The position numbers were made by a program, and so were the translations under genes. DNA of 64,000 nucleotides from contig CM022301.1 in assembly GCA_011799875.1 (NCBI GenBank), positions 212,867,888 to 212,931,887 of the forward strand. Reading direction: 5' to 3'. This DNA is from Thinopyrum elongatum (lineage: Eukaryota; Streptophyta; Magnoliopsida; Poales; Poaceae). Below the pieces are notes generated by a model, which saw only the letters and a program-made list of their open reading frames with translations, had not been told where the DNA came from and did not search any database. How positions within the stretch are numbered: the stretch's first letter is position 1; each line of letters starts with the position of its first letter. Shown piece after piece: positions 9,901-20,419 of the stretch.

Positions 9901-10407
9901 AGGGAGGTACTGGATAAGCTATCTGTTATACCTCAGAGAATTGAAGAGATTAAACGGTCCTCAGCCCGAGCTGGCGCCCTGACTGCTTTGAGCCGGGCCA
10001 AAGCATGGCAAGCAGAGTTAGACCCGGAAGAAATGGCCACTAGCTATCCTAGCTTAAAGGAAGACGGGTCACCTTTTAATGCCAAGGATTTTGCTAATTG
10101 TGTAAAGGAGATGCGCCTTCTGGCAAGCAAGCTGGCTGAGGAAACTGACGTGTCCAGGTATCAGGCGGCTTATACAAAGGAGAACGAAAAAGTGAAAGTG
10201 CCGGCTTATGAAGTTGTGGAACTCATCCCTCCAATACGTAAGCACACCTTTGCTCCTGATGTTGATCCGTCCAACCTTATAGACGATGAGGCTGTGTTCA
10301 AAGCTTTAACTGGCATTAACTGGACATCATCTGATTTCCAGACGATGGAGGAAGAAAAAGAAAAACCGGCGCAGGATAATTCGGAGTCTTCGACTCGTCA
10401 GGGCTAA
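6907..10407 (+). pseudogene. Five-exon antisense gene of element B, Transposase_28-like, inactivated
   Basis: Proposed coding exons are 6907-7794, 7877-8481, 8561-9029, 9406-9681 and 9764-10407, joined in phase at AG/GT-type sites, about 960 codons in all. Exon 1 carries the globular region (for example GFSPPGSKFFHDVLHFFKLH, FQVFCEVYLQEEPSIDLFRQ), which resembles the PF04195-type ORF of element E. Exon 2 is Lys-rich (PAKKARAKCKAPKKPAKKK) and serine-rich. Exon 4 is a coiled coil (LEESEKLKIRFSTERTTWDK). Exon 5 is an alpha-helical tail ending in SSTRQG and stop. Lesions are a TAG at 7015, TGA at 7393, the first intron donor GT changed to AT at 7795, TAG at 8174, and a one-base deletion near 9442. 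Genes of this kind are known in antisense position in Tat elements. Their function is unknown. Confidence 0.7.
9161..9263 (+). repeat. Two copies of a palindrome in an intron of the antisense gene
   Basis: A 28-bp near-palindrome (CCGGCTTATCTT, GATA, AAGATGAGCCGG) occurs at 9161-9188 and 9236-9263, 75 bp apart, inside the proposed intron 9030-9405. One arm of the first copy has a single change. Each copy could form a hairpin in RNA. Confidence 0.75.
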
Positions 10408-11279
10408 AATGACTGATCCCAAGGGCGGCTCTCAGACCGCGACGTGGCGCTTCTCTTTTGAAAAACTCTTAAGCATTTGGGCTGTGGAAAGCCTTGTAAT
10501 AGGCTAGTTGAAAAACGATGATCTGTCATGCCATCATGCATGTTTAGCCTTAAAACTACTGATGAAATATTTTGTGTACCACGGATGAGCTTGCAGGGAA
10601 TATCATATTGTTTTTCAATGTTCCTGCACAGATGGTAAACAACATACACACTGGCGGTTTAAGCTAGGGCGGGTCATAATTTCCAATCTAATATGCTCTG
10701 GTGACTTAAAGTCTATAACCAGGGCAGGTTTAGAAAAAACCCGAAATATTTATTCAAATATGAAGTCATACCTGTAGACTGATATCATAATGATGCTGTA
10801 ATGATTGTAATCTAGCATGGGTATTAACGCATAAATATGAAAAATCATGACTTGAATTTATTCAAGGCAAATCATCCTGACAACTTAAAGTCTGCTTATC
10901 AGGGCGGGTTATGAACCCAAAAATGCTCAAATATGAGTCATAGAAACAAGGCTACATGGCCTGAATTGTGAAAACCATATGTTAGAAGGATATAAATCCA
11001 AAATTTTCAGAAAAAAACAGCAAATCAGAAAAAACAATGCTTTCATAGGCTGCCAAGCCTAAAACGTCAAGTGCTTTCATGGGCCGCACAGCCACGGAGT
11101 TATTTCCAGCACACCTGTAAGCCGGTCCTCTGATGACAAACCGCCGTTTTAACTTTTAACAAGTTCGGGGTCTTATTTAAAAGATTGACTGTCAAAAGTA
11201 CGGCGGGTCATTCCAGGATTACCTGGGCGGAGTAACAAGGACATACAGGACGGTTAACCCATAATTTGGTGTTTACATC
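10408..11279. other. Non-coding spacer of element B between the converging antisense gene and pol
   Basis: No credible ORF is visible. The stretch is AT-rich, with scattered GGCGGGTTAT/GGGCGGGTCAT words and TAAAGTCT-like short repeats. It is where the plus-strand antisense transcript and the minus-strand genomic RNA would overlap. Confidence 0.6.
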
Positions 11280-11578
11280 TGGCATGGAAGCCGATCAAGA
11301 GGGTAAGCATAGCTATACTCATTGAGCAGGAAGCCCCCAAGTGACCAAAGGGTCGGCATGTAAGCCGGATCAAGAGGGTAATCAAGGCTCTGCTCATTGA
11401 GCAGGTAGCCCCCAAGTGATCTGCGAAAAGGCATGTAAGCCTGATCAAGAGGGTAATCAAGGCTCTGCTCATCGAGCAGGTAGCCCCCAAATGACCCGCG
11501 AGAAGGCATGTAAGCCTGACCAAAAGGGTAATCAAGGCTCTGCTCACTGAGCAGGTCGCCCCCAAATGGCCATATGAA
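11280..11578. repeat. Four tandem 75-bp repeats in element B
   Basis: Units start at about 11280, 11354, 11429 and 11504. Each contains GGCATGTAAGCC, GATCAAGAGGGTAATCAAGG, CTCTGCTCATTGAGCAGG and GCCCCCAA with few changes. CTGCTCATTGAGCAG inside the unit is itself an inverted repeat. The array lies downstream of integrase in element orientation. Confidence 0.85.
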
Positions 11579-11863
11579 TGAATAATAAAGACTCAGATAC
11601 TTAGAAATGAAACGACAGAGGCCCTGGATTATCAGGGGTGCCGGCTTTATTATATTGATCATAATATATACATTGATGAAAATATGTACATCACAAGAGC
11701 CGGTGGCTCAGGTGTAATAGGGCCGAAGATGAGCAATGTTCCAAGGCCGGTGGGTCTCCTCCTCCGATGTGCGTGAGTCCTTGTGGTCTCGAATATCAAT
11801 GAGGTAATATGACCCGTTGTTTAGGTTCTTGCTGACCACAAAAGATCCTTCCCAAGGTGGGGA

Positions 11864-12997
11864 TCACTTGTGCATATCTGTTTGATCTTGGATGAGCCAG
11901 AGCACCAAGTCGCCTTCTTGAAAGGTTCTGGTTCTGACACTGCGGCTATGATAGCGACGCAGATCTTGCTGATATATCGCCGAACGAGCCGCCGCCAGGT
12001 CACGCTCCTCATCTAACCTGTCAAGAGCATCCTGACGTGCCTTTTCATTATCAGTTTCAACATAAGCCGCCACGCGGGGCGAGTCATGACGGATATCGCT
12101 TGGAAGAACCGCCTCAGCCCCGTAGACCATGAAGAAAGGCGTGTAACCCATTGACCTGTTGGGGGTGGTATTGATACTGCAAAGCACCGAGGGTAACTCC
12201 TCAACCCAACAACCCGGCGTCCTTTGCAAAGGGACCATAAGCCGGGGTTTTATCCCTCTCAAGATTTCTTGATTAGCCCTTTCAGCTTGACCATTGGACT
12301 GGGGGTGAGCCACTGAAGAAACGTCAAGATGAATATGTTCTCATTGACAGAACTCTATCATAGCGCCCTTAGACAGATTAGTGCCGTTATCAGTTATGAT
12401 ACTGTGAGGGTAGCCAAAACGGAAGATCACCTTCTTAATGAATTGAACCGCCATTGCCGCGTCACACTTGCTAACCGGCTCTGCCTCAACCCACTTAGTA
12501 AACTTGTCAACCGCCACCAAGAGGTGGGTCTTTTTGTCCTTGGACCTCTTGAAAGGTCCAACCATATTGAGCCCCTAGATTGCAAACGGCCATGTAATTG
12601 GAATCATCCTCAATTCTTGAGCCGGCACATGAGCTCGTCGAGAGAAGTTCTGGCAACCGTCACACTTGCTAACTAGATCTTCTGCATCAGCATGAGCCCT
12701 CAACCAATAAAAACCTTGTCGGAAGGCTTTAGCAACCAGAGATTTAGAGCCGGCATGATGACCACAGTCACCTTCATGGATCTCCCTTAGAATCTCACGG
12801 CCTTCCTCAGGAGAAATACATCTCTGGAAGACACCTGTGACACTGCATCGGTGTAAGTCGCTGTTGATAATGGTCATAGATTTAGACCGCCGGGTTATCT
12901 GCCTAGCCTTTGTTTCATTCTCAGGTAACTCACCCCGGGTCATATAAGCCAAGTATGGCACTGTCCAATCAGTAATAGCATGAAGAGCCGCCACCAA
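11864..12997 (-). pseudogene. pol: Integrase domain of element B
   Basis: From the N-terminal side, an HHCC zinc-binding module is readable (HEGDCGHHAGSK, then CDGCQ). The catalytic core follows with VDKFTKWVEAEP (first Asp), ITDNGTN (second Asp) and SNGQAERANQEI (Glu). The C-terminal part has YHSRSVRTRTFQEGDLVLW. The frame is cut by a TAG after TWPFAI and a TGA after IEFCQ, both explained by TGG (Trp) becoming a stop. The order after RNase H confirms a Gypsy polyprotein. Confidence 0.85.
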
Positions 12998-14848
12998 CTA
13001 TGCCTCCGGGTCGGGAATCGCAAGATCCTCCTCTGTCGGTAGCTTAACTGAACGGTTATGCAATATATCAAGAAAAACATTTGGTGGTACTGGCTTACGC
13101 TGAGACCCCAGCCGGCTCAAAGCATCAGCCGCCTCATTCTTTCTGTGATCAACGTGTTGCAGTTGATAACCCTTAAAATGTCCAGCAATATTGTCAACCG
13201 CCCGGCGATAAGCCGCCATGAGCGGGTCCTTAGAATCCCAAGTTCCTTAGACTTGCTGAGCCACCAAATCTGAGTCGCCAAAACACCTGACCCGGCTTAA
13301 GTTCATCTCTTTAGCCATCCGAAGACCATGGAGTAGGGCCTCATATTTAGTTGCATTATTAGTACAAGGAAACATGAGCCTTAGAACATAGCAAAATTTG
13401 TCACCTCGTGGGGAAGTCAAAATAACTCCAGCCCCCGAGCCTTCCAATTGCCTGGACCCATCAAAATGAATAGTCCAATAGGTATTATCAGACTTTTCCT
13501 CAGGCATCTGCAATTCTGTCCAGTAGTTAATGAAATCCACAAGAGCTTGAGACTTGATAGCTGTCCTTGGCATATATTTCAAACCATGGGGTCCAAGCTC
13601 AATGGCCCACTTGGCTACTCGGCCTGTAGCTTCTCTATTTTGAATAATATCCCCTAAGGGAGCAGAACTGACCACAGTAATGGGATGACCCTGGAAATAA
13701 TGCTTCAACTTGCGACTGGCCATGAACACCCCATAGACTAGCTTCTGCCAATGTGGGTACCTTTGCTTGGACTCAACCAAGACTTCGCTAACATAATAAG
13801 CCGACCTCTGAACCGGATATTCCTTGCTTGTTTCCTTCCTTTCCACTACAATTGCTACGCTGGCGGCTCTGCTATTAGCAGCCACATATAAAAGCAAGGG
13901 CTCCTTCTCAACAGGAGCTGCAAGGACCGGCGGCTCAGCTAACTGTTTTTTAAGTGCCTCAAATGCCTCATTAGCAGCATCACTCTAGACAAAGTGATCT
14001 GTTTTCTTCATCATCTGATACAGAGGAATAGCTTTTTCTCCCAGGCGGCTTATGAACCGGCTTAAAGCGGCAATACGACCCGCCAAACGCTGGACATCAT
14101 TAATGCACACCGGCTTAGCCAATGAAGTAATAGCCTTGATTTTCTCCAGGTTAGCTTCAATACCTCTCTTAGAGACCAGAAAACCTAAGAGTTTGCCTGC
14201 AGGCACACCAAATACACATTTGGCTGGGTTAAGCATCATCTTGTAGACCCGGAGATTATCAAAGGTCTCTTTCAGATCATCCAACAGAGTCTCCTTCTTT
14301 CTGGACTTCACAACAATATCATCCACATAAGGATGAACATTGTGTCCTATCTGATTATGAAGACAATTCTGAACACAACACTAATAAGTCGCCTGGGCAC
14401 TCTTGAGCCCAAAGGGCATAGACACATAGCAGAAAGCTCCAAAAGGCGTGATGAAAGCTGTCTTCTCTTGGTCTTTAACTGCCATCTTGATCTGATGATA
14501 ACCAGAATAAGCATCCAAGAAGCTCAAACGCTCACAACCCACCATAGCATCAATGATCTGATCAATACGGGGAAGAGCAAAAGGATCAGTTGGGCAAGCT
14601 TTGTTAAGGTCTGTGTAATCCACACACATGCGCCAAGTGTCATTCTTCTTAAGTACGAGCACCGGGTTAGCCAACCATTCAGGATGAAAAACTTCAACAA
14701 TGAACCCAGCAGCTAAGAGTCGGGCCACCTCCTCTCCAATGGCCTTACGTATCTCCTCATTAAAACGATGAAGGAATTGTTTGATTGGCTTAAACTTAGG
14801 ATCAACATTGAGAGTGTGCTCAGCGTGTTCTCTCGGTACACCTGGCAT
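12998..14848 (-). pseudogene. pol: Reverse transcriptase and RNase H of element B
   Basis: The RT palm is readable: RMCVDYTDLNKACPTDPFAL, FLDAYSGYHQI and the catalytic YVDD (HPYVDDIVVKSRK), with the thumb LAGRIAALSRFI. RNase H follows: IHFDGSRQLEGSGAG, then YEALLHGLRMA and GDSDLVAQQV, supplying the acidic residues, and a later HVDHRKNEAADALSRL segment. Stops occur after QATY, TDHFV, AQQV and PDPEA. Each is compatible with CAG or TGG turned into TAG. It copies the element RNA into DNA in family members. This copy is dead. Confidence 0.9.
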
Positions 14849-14911
14849 GTCTGAAGGTTTCCATGCAAAGATGTCCCGGTTCTCACGGATGAACTCGATG
14901 AGCGCGCTTTC

Positions 14912-15541
14912 CTATTTCGGATCCATATTGGCTCTGATAGTGAACTGCTGAGATGAGTCGCCAGGGACAAAGTCAACCTGCTTGGTATCATCCGCCAATT
15001 TAAACTTTAACAAAGGATCATGCTCTGTGGTTGGCTTCTTCAACGGAGTCATATCAGCCGGGTCAACATTGTCTTTATAAAACTTAAGTTCCTTTGTGGC
15101 ACAGGCAGACTCAGCGTACGCAGCATCACCTTCTTCACATTCCAAGGCTATCTTTCGGTCACCATGCACCGTGATGGTACCCTTGTGACCCGGCATTTTA
15201 AGCTGCAAATACACATAACACGGTCGTGCCATGAACTTGGCATAAGCCGGTCGCCCAAATAGAGCATGATAGGGGCTTTTGATTTTAACCACTTCAAAGT
15301 TCAATGTCTCAGCACTGTAGTCATGTTCATTGCCAAAAGCCACTTCTAAGGCTATCCTACCCACTGGATAAGCCGACTTACCAGACACCACTCCATGAAA
15401 GACTATAGAGGACGGCTTAAGATCTTTGTCAGTCAAATTCATCCGGTGAAAAGTATCATAATAAAGGATATTGATATTGCTGCCTCCGTCCATAAGCACC
15501 TTAGTGAACTTGTAACCTCCAACTTGCGGGGCCACCACCAA
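14912..15541 (-). pseudogene. pol: Aspartic protease region of element B
   Basis: The segment contains KVLMDGGSNINILYYDTF, in which DGGS replaces the more usual DTG/DSG of the active site. DGGS is typical of Tat and related lineages. Further on, GRPAYAKFMARPCYVYLQLK is the retropepsin C-terminal half, followed by a linker to RT. A TAG after ANMDPK (CAG to TAG) separates it from the RT frame. Confidence 0.8.
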
Positions 15542-15720
15542 AGCTAGCTAACCCGGATTGTCAACTCGGGGCGGGTGATTCTCACGGCTCCATACAATTG
15601 GCTGCTCCGACCATCATAAGTATCGAGGGACCACCGGCTCAACTGCACTCACTGTTCGTTTATGAAACTTCTGATCTCGCTTGCACAGGTTTGTGGTGAA
15701 AACATGATATTGACCACTAT

Positions 15721-18185
15721 TTAACTGCTTTCGATTGCTCTGATACCCTGACTGTTGTTGCTGATTGCCTTGACTGTGCTGCTGGTTAAAATTGCCCTGA
15801 TTACCCTGACCTTGAAACCCGAAACCTGAGCCGCCACCTCCGAAGTCAGGCCCGTACGAGCCAGATCCTGACCCGCCATGCGGCCATTATTGTTGTGGTG
15901 GTCCTGATGAAAGCCGGAATTCTTATACTCCTTCATGATGAAACAGTCTTTCCACATATGTGTCGACGGTCTATCGGACGACTATGCTTCGGGCAAGGTT
16001 GGTTCAACATCGCCTCAAGGTTGAATTTTGGTCCTCCAACCCAGGGTTGCGGTTTTCCCTTATGGCGCTGGCCGTCACTCTGCGCATTTGTATTGGCCAC
16101 AAAATCTGACCCGCCGTCAGGCTGCTTGCGCTTACCATTATTACCTTGATTATGACCCGCCATGTTTGATTGCTGCCCCTTTCCATTGCCTTTCTTCTTT
16201 CCCTTATTGGACCTCTCCTCATCAGACCCAGGATCCTTAGTACTGTCAGAATCAACATATTTGATGAGAGCTGCCATAAGCTCCCCCATGTCATTGCAAT
16301 GACACTTAAGCCGCCCTAACTTCTGTTTAAGAGGGGTAAAACGGCAATTCTTTTCCAGAATTAGAACAGCAGAACCGGCGTTGATGCTATCCGATGAATG
16401 AATAATGGCTGAAACCCGGCGCACCCAATGGTGGGCCGACTCGTGCTCGCGGTGAACACAAGCGTATAGGTCAATAATTGACAGAGGCTACTTGCATGTG
16501 TCTTTGAAATTCTGGATAAAACGCGCCTTCAACTCAGCCCATGAACTGATAGAATTAGCTGGCAACCCCTTCAACCAGGTTCGAGCCGGCCCATCCAGCA
16601 TCATAGTGAAATACTTGGCACATACAACATCATTCACATCTAACATCTCCATGGCCAGCTCATAGATCTCAATCCATCCCTCAGGTGGGAGATCAGCTGT
16701 GTAATTAGGCACTTTGCGAGAGCCCTTGAAATCTTTGGGCAAGCGCTCATTGCGCAGAGCCGGCACCAAGCAGGGCTCACTGACTAACCTAGAGGTCATC
16801 CCAGCCTCTATAGACACAGAGGGGTTCAATTGAAGTTGTTGATGAGCAGCTAATTGAGCCGCCAGCTCCACCTCTTGGCGTGCTCTAGCCTGATCCGTCA
16901 GGGCTTGGGTATTGTTATCATCACGAGGCAGGTTATACCCATGGGGCGGGTTACGACGCCTCTCACTGCTGGAAACTGCTGGCGACTCAATGCGCCGGCT
17001 GTAGCTTCGGCTCGATCGCGGAGTTGATTGGATTCGCTGACGGCTATAGGAATAAGCCGCCTGCTGAGCTACCGCTGTCTGAAGAAGCTCTACAGTGTTT
17101 TGGGCTTCTACCACAACAGGAGACTCGCCTTCAATGGGAAGAGCCGCTAATCGTGAAGCCGCGGCTATCATGTTATTCAATGGGTTGGAGTAATGACCCA
17201 GAGGCATAAGCACACGCTGAGGCAGAATTGGATTCACCCGCGGCGGGTCTGTTACACGGGGCTGAGCTGCCGCCCCCGCATCAGGCGCCCCCACGGCCCG
17301 GGTCACGCCAGGCGGGTTACTCGACCCTGCTCCAGGGGTAACAAAAAGGTTTCGCCACTCAATCTGAGGAGGGAGGCGGCTCTGGAACTTTCTTCGAAGA
17401 ACCACATTTGACGCATTCTGATCCAAGCTTAACCGAAAAGCCTCCGCTTGAATCCGCTGAGACAGGGCCTCCAGCGCGGCTCGTTCTATTGCCATCCTAG
17501 TGTTCTCAGCGTTAAGCTCCTCTTTAGCCCGAGCTACTTCATCCCTCAGCTTTGCAACTTCCACATTATGCTGTGTCTGAGTCGCCGGGGTTACCTCTGC
17601 AGCTAATAATGTTGCCAAAGCTTCCAAGAGCTCGGATAAGACCTGAGCCAGAGGGCACACCGGGCCACTTGCCCCGGCCATCGCAGCAGCTGTTAAACTT
17701 GAGGTCATAGCCGCAGCGGTTAATGAATTCAGTACCGGTTGCGTACCGGCCATGAATACAGCTGCCCTGCTCGGCGGTTCACAGAGGTCCAGAATACTGT
17801 CGACATCGGAACATCCCCCAAGCCCGCCATATTGCAACTGATAGATCGACTCGGTTTCGCCAGTTGAGGACTCATCACCTGAATAGATGGCCGTCTCTCC
17901 ACCGGACACATAGCCTTCCTCAAGATCCGCTCCATGGACAACGCCTACGAAAACATGCTTCCGGGCGGGTTGGACCTTGGCGGGTTGGACCTTGGCGGGT
18001 CTCGTGCGCTGAGCCGTCTCAATGGTGTCGACGCAGACGTCCGGCTCTGGCTCGGACTCGCCAATCTTGCTGATGAAAACATGGATTCCACCGAAGGGGA
18101 CCCGGTACCCGTATTCGATTGAATCGGCCTCCGGACCCCATCCAGCATCGTCGATGTAGACCTTGCCGCGGCGACTCTTGGTCAT
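15721..18185 (-). pseudogene. gag: gag of element B
   Basis: The first ATG in frame is at 18183-18185 (MTKSRRGKVYIDDAGWGPEA). The frame is already open from the PBS onwards, so a non-AUG start further upstream is possible. There is a central Glu/Ala-rich coiled coil (RAKEELNAENTRMAIERA) and the capsid-like LAMEMLDVNDVVCAKYFTMM with PARTWLKGLP. After a TAG at 16488-16490 the frame continues to a basic region. A CPKH...H...C zinc-finger-like motif is split by a frame change near 15950. Repeated PAKVQ units occur at about codon 100. Confidence 0.8.
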
Positions 18186-18253
18186 CCGGCCCACGGCGTA
18201 TCCATTGATCCCTGAGAAGTTGCCCTTCAAGAACTCAAAACCACCGTGCGACA

Positions 18254-18271
18254 GCCCCACGGTGGGCGCCA
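18254..18271 (-). other. Primer binding site of element B
   Basis: On the minus strand TGGCGCCCACCGTGGGGC begins two bases after the 5' LTR end. The related element A has TGGTGCCCATTGTAGGG in the same place. Confidence 0.7.
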
Positions 18272-18273
18272 AC

Positions 18274-18815
18274 TATCGTGGATTTGTCACGGCAGATGTC
18301 CTAGCGAAAGGACATAGGTCTGGAGCCATCACGACTAGGTTAGCTTGAAGGGGTTGAACGGGACAAAGGACACAAGGAGTTTACCCAGGTTCGGCCCCTC
18401 TCAACGAAGTAAAAGCCTATGTCCTGCTTCTAGTTGTATTGCTTGAGTTTCGATTACAAGGGAGTGAATACGGTTGACCTAGTTCCCGATTCCTTATTTC
18501 TTGAGTTAACCCGCCGCCGGGTCACCCCTTTATATACAGGTTGATGCCCGGCAGTGTACAAAGTCCCGGCCGGCTCACACAAACATGACCGGCTCGGTTT
18601 CTAACTAAACCTGCCATACAGAACAAGTTATCACGTGGCGCCTCACACCCTTGGGCCTTGAGTCACCTCCGGATCTTGGGCCTTCAGTAAGCCTGCTTTA
18701 TGAACTGCCACCTCTATATCTTCTTCAGCCTTCTTGGGCCTTCTCACCTTGAGTCGCCAATGGTGTGACCCGGCCCCTCCTGGGCGGGTCATACCTCGGA
18801 GTTATATCCCCAATA
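18274..18815 (-). repeat. 5' LTR of element B (542 bp)
   Basis: It matches 5262-5803 over its full length. On the plus strand both terminal dinucleotides are changed: the left end reads TATCGTGG where the 3' LTR has TGTCGTGG, and the right end reads CCAATA instead of CCAACA. On the element strand these are CA-to-TA and TG-to-TA terminal changes. Directly outside is AAGGA, the target duplication. Confidence 0.95.
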
Positions 18816-18820
18816 AAGGA

Positions 18821-19018
18821 GCTGGTCTGGTCAAGTTTGGTCCAGCATGTAGACTTGATGAAGTCAGCGGCGGCGGGCTCTAGTTCTTAACCACGGATGA
18901 TGCCGATGATGATGTGGATCTTGCCGAAGGGGACTTGGTATCCTAACTCGATAGAGTCGGCCTCGGGACCCCAGTCGGTGTCGTCGATGTAAAGCTTCCC
19001 GCGCTGGCTCTTCGTCAT
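18821..19018 (-). pseudogene. gag: gag start of element A
   Basis: The ATG at 19016-19018 starts MTKSQRGKLYIDDTDWGPEA, which aligns residue by residue with the Gag start of element B. A TAA after GIIRG interrupts the frame at 18887-18889. The gene is then broken by the insertion of B. Confidence 0.75.
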
Positions 19019-19106
19019 CCGGCCGATCATGTACCTCTTGATCCCTGGAAGGGCTCCCTCCAAGAACTCAACATCACCATGCACTAGCCCTACAATGGGC
19101 ACCAAC

Positions 19107-19682
19107 TGTCGTGGGTTTTTCACGGCAGATGTCCTTGTGAGAGAACTAAGTTGCGAGGCGATCGCTACTAGGTAGCAGCTTGAACGGGGTTGATCGGAAA
19201 CAAGGGACGCAATGTTTACCCAGTTTCAGCCCCTCACGGTAGAGGTAAGAGCCTACTCCTGCTTGATTGATATTGATGATGATCTCTATACCAAGGGCGT
19301 TGTTTTGCTACCTAGCTTTTGAGAGTTTCTAACATGTCATTTGACGTCCCAGGGACCCTCCTTTATATAATAGGCTGGGTCCTTGATTTATAGAGGATTC
19401 CGGATCATACTCATACCCCGTATCCTACCCTAACTTTTATCAACTATTCTATCCTGCAAGTTAGGGGAGCTTCAATCATGTGCCTGTTTGGAAGCCGACC
19501 CTGCAAGACTTGTTCATAAGCCGACTGTCATGGGCCGGGTCTTCTTTCAAATCCATGGCCACCTTCCTCCATTGAGCCTCCTTGAGAGGAAAAGCAAGTA
19601 ATGATCCAAGCCGGGTTTGGAATCCCAGGTTAAAGCCGGGTTACCCCATGCTGGGTCTCATCCATGGGGAATATCCCCAACA
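19107..19682 (-). repeat. 5' LTR of element A (576 bp)
   Basis: On the minus strand it starts TGTTGGGGATATTCCCC and ends AAACCCACGACA. Its termini and the internal CACGGCAGATGTCCT, TTTACCCAG and TATATAATAGG features parallel the LTR of B, but the middle is unrelated by eye. No second LTR is in the window. The five bases to the right (TAAAT) are a possible target duplication copy. Confidence 0.8.
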
Positions 19683-20419
19683 TAAATGGACTAGAAAAAA
19701 TGTGTAGAATAACATGGTGCATTTAATTTTTCTGTTTAACAACTCTAAAATATGATTTAGGACATAACAACACCAAATTCTAAATTTTCATATGGGGAAT
19801 TTCTGAAATTGCTATGTGTTGTTTCCGACCTCATTTAGATTGCCTAGATAGGTAGTTTACTTGTGCTTCATCTCTTGCCATGTTTAACAACATTTAACAT
19901 TATTGAGTACATAAACAAGATTGAACTAAATAATGGAATGTGGAGTTTCGTCAATATGCAACTCGTTCATATTGAGCTTCACTTAATGTGCATCATTTTG
20001 CCATGCCATGCCTCTTTAAACTTGACAGGCATCATACTTGTTTGTGCATCATGCCATGTTTATTCTATGTTTGTTTACCATGTTGTTCGCTTCTTTCCGG
20101 TTTTACTTCTCGTCGCTAGTTCCCAATAACATTTTGGAGTTGCGAGGGTTCGTTCGTCTATGTTTGTTCGATGACTTCAGGGATTCGATCTTCTTCAAAG
20201 CGTGATTCTAGGCAAGATGATCATTACCTTGGATGTCATTAGTAGCTTTGCTTGCTAGATGTTTTGATGCTATCGTTTGGTCTCGCTACTTACCACTTGT
20301 TTGCAAGCCTCCCAATTGCCATGATAAAGCCTCTAACCTACACTATCCTAGCAAATCTTCGTTTAGCTATGTTACCGCTTTGCTCGGCCCCTCTTATAGT
20401 GTTGCTAGTTGCAGGTGTA
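19683..20419. other. AT-rich relic sequence without recognised genes
   Basis: No ORF with domain-like content is visible. Short repeats of GCCATGCC and CATGCCATG type occur. It may be eroded transposon DNA in which element A was inserted. Confidence 0.5.

Larger units (their letters stand above)
5262..18815 (-). mobile_element. Element B: structurally complete Tat-type Ty3/Gypsy retrotransposon (13.55 kb)
   Basis: Both 542-bp LTRs are present (5262-5803 and 18274-18815). They are flanked by the same five bases AAGGA (5257-5261 and 18816-18820). In minus orientation the order is 5' LTR, PBS, gag, protease, RT, RNase H, integrase, a long 3' region with a 75-bp repeat array, an oppositely oriented multi-exon gene, the polypurine tract and the 3' LTR. 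The gag-protease-RT-RNase H-integrase order defines Ty3/Gypsy. The antisense gene before the 3' LTR and the DGGS protease point to the Tat lineage. By-eye comparison of the LTRs gives about 25 differences in 542 bp. All coding parts carry premature stops. Confidence 0.9.
4612..19682 (-). mobile_element. Element A: old Gypsy element interrupted by element B
   Basis: Two blocks belong together: 4612-5261 and 18821-19682. The right block has an LTR (19107-19682), a PBS-like TGGTGCCCATTGTAGGG just inside it, and a gag start related to that of element B (GRMTKSQRGKLYIDD against GRMTKSRRGKVYIDD). The left block continues gag. Its last residues RRFQSRLP match the FQSRLP of B gag at about codon 300. 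A and B are therefore related, and B inserted into the gag of A with a 5-bp duplication. The remainder of A lies left of the CACTA-like segment and outside the window. Confidence 0.75.

Noticed and set aside
11280..11578. Regular repeats suggesting a CRISPR array
   Set aside because: Units are directly adjacent, 75 bp long, without unique spacers, and lie inside a plant retrotransposon.
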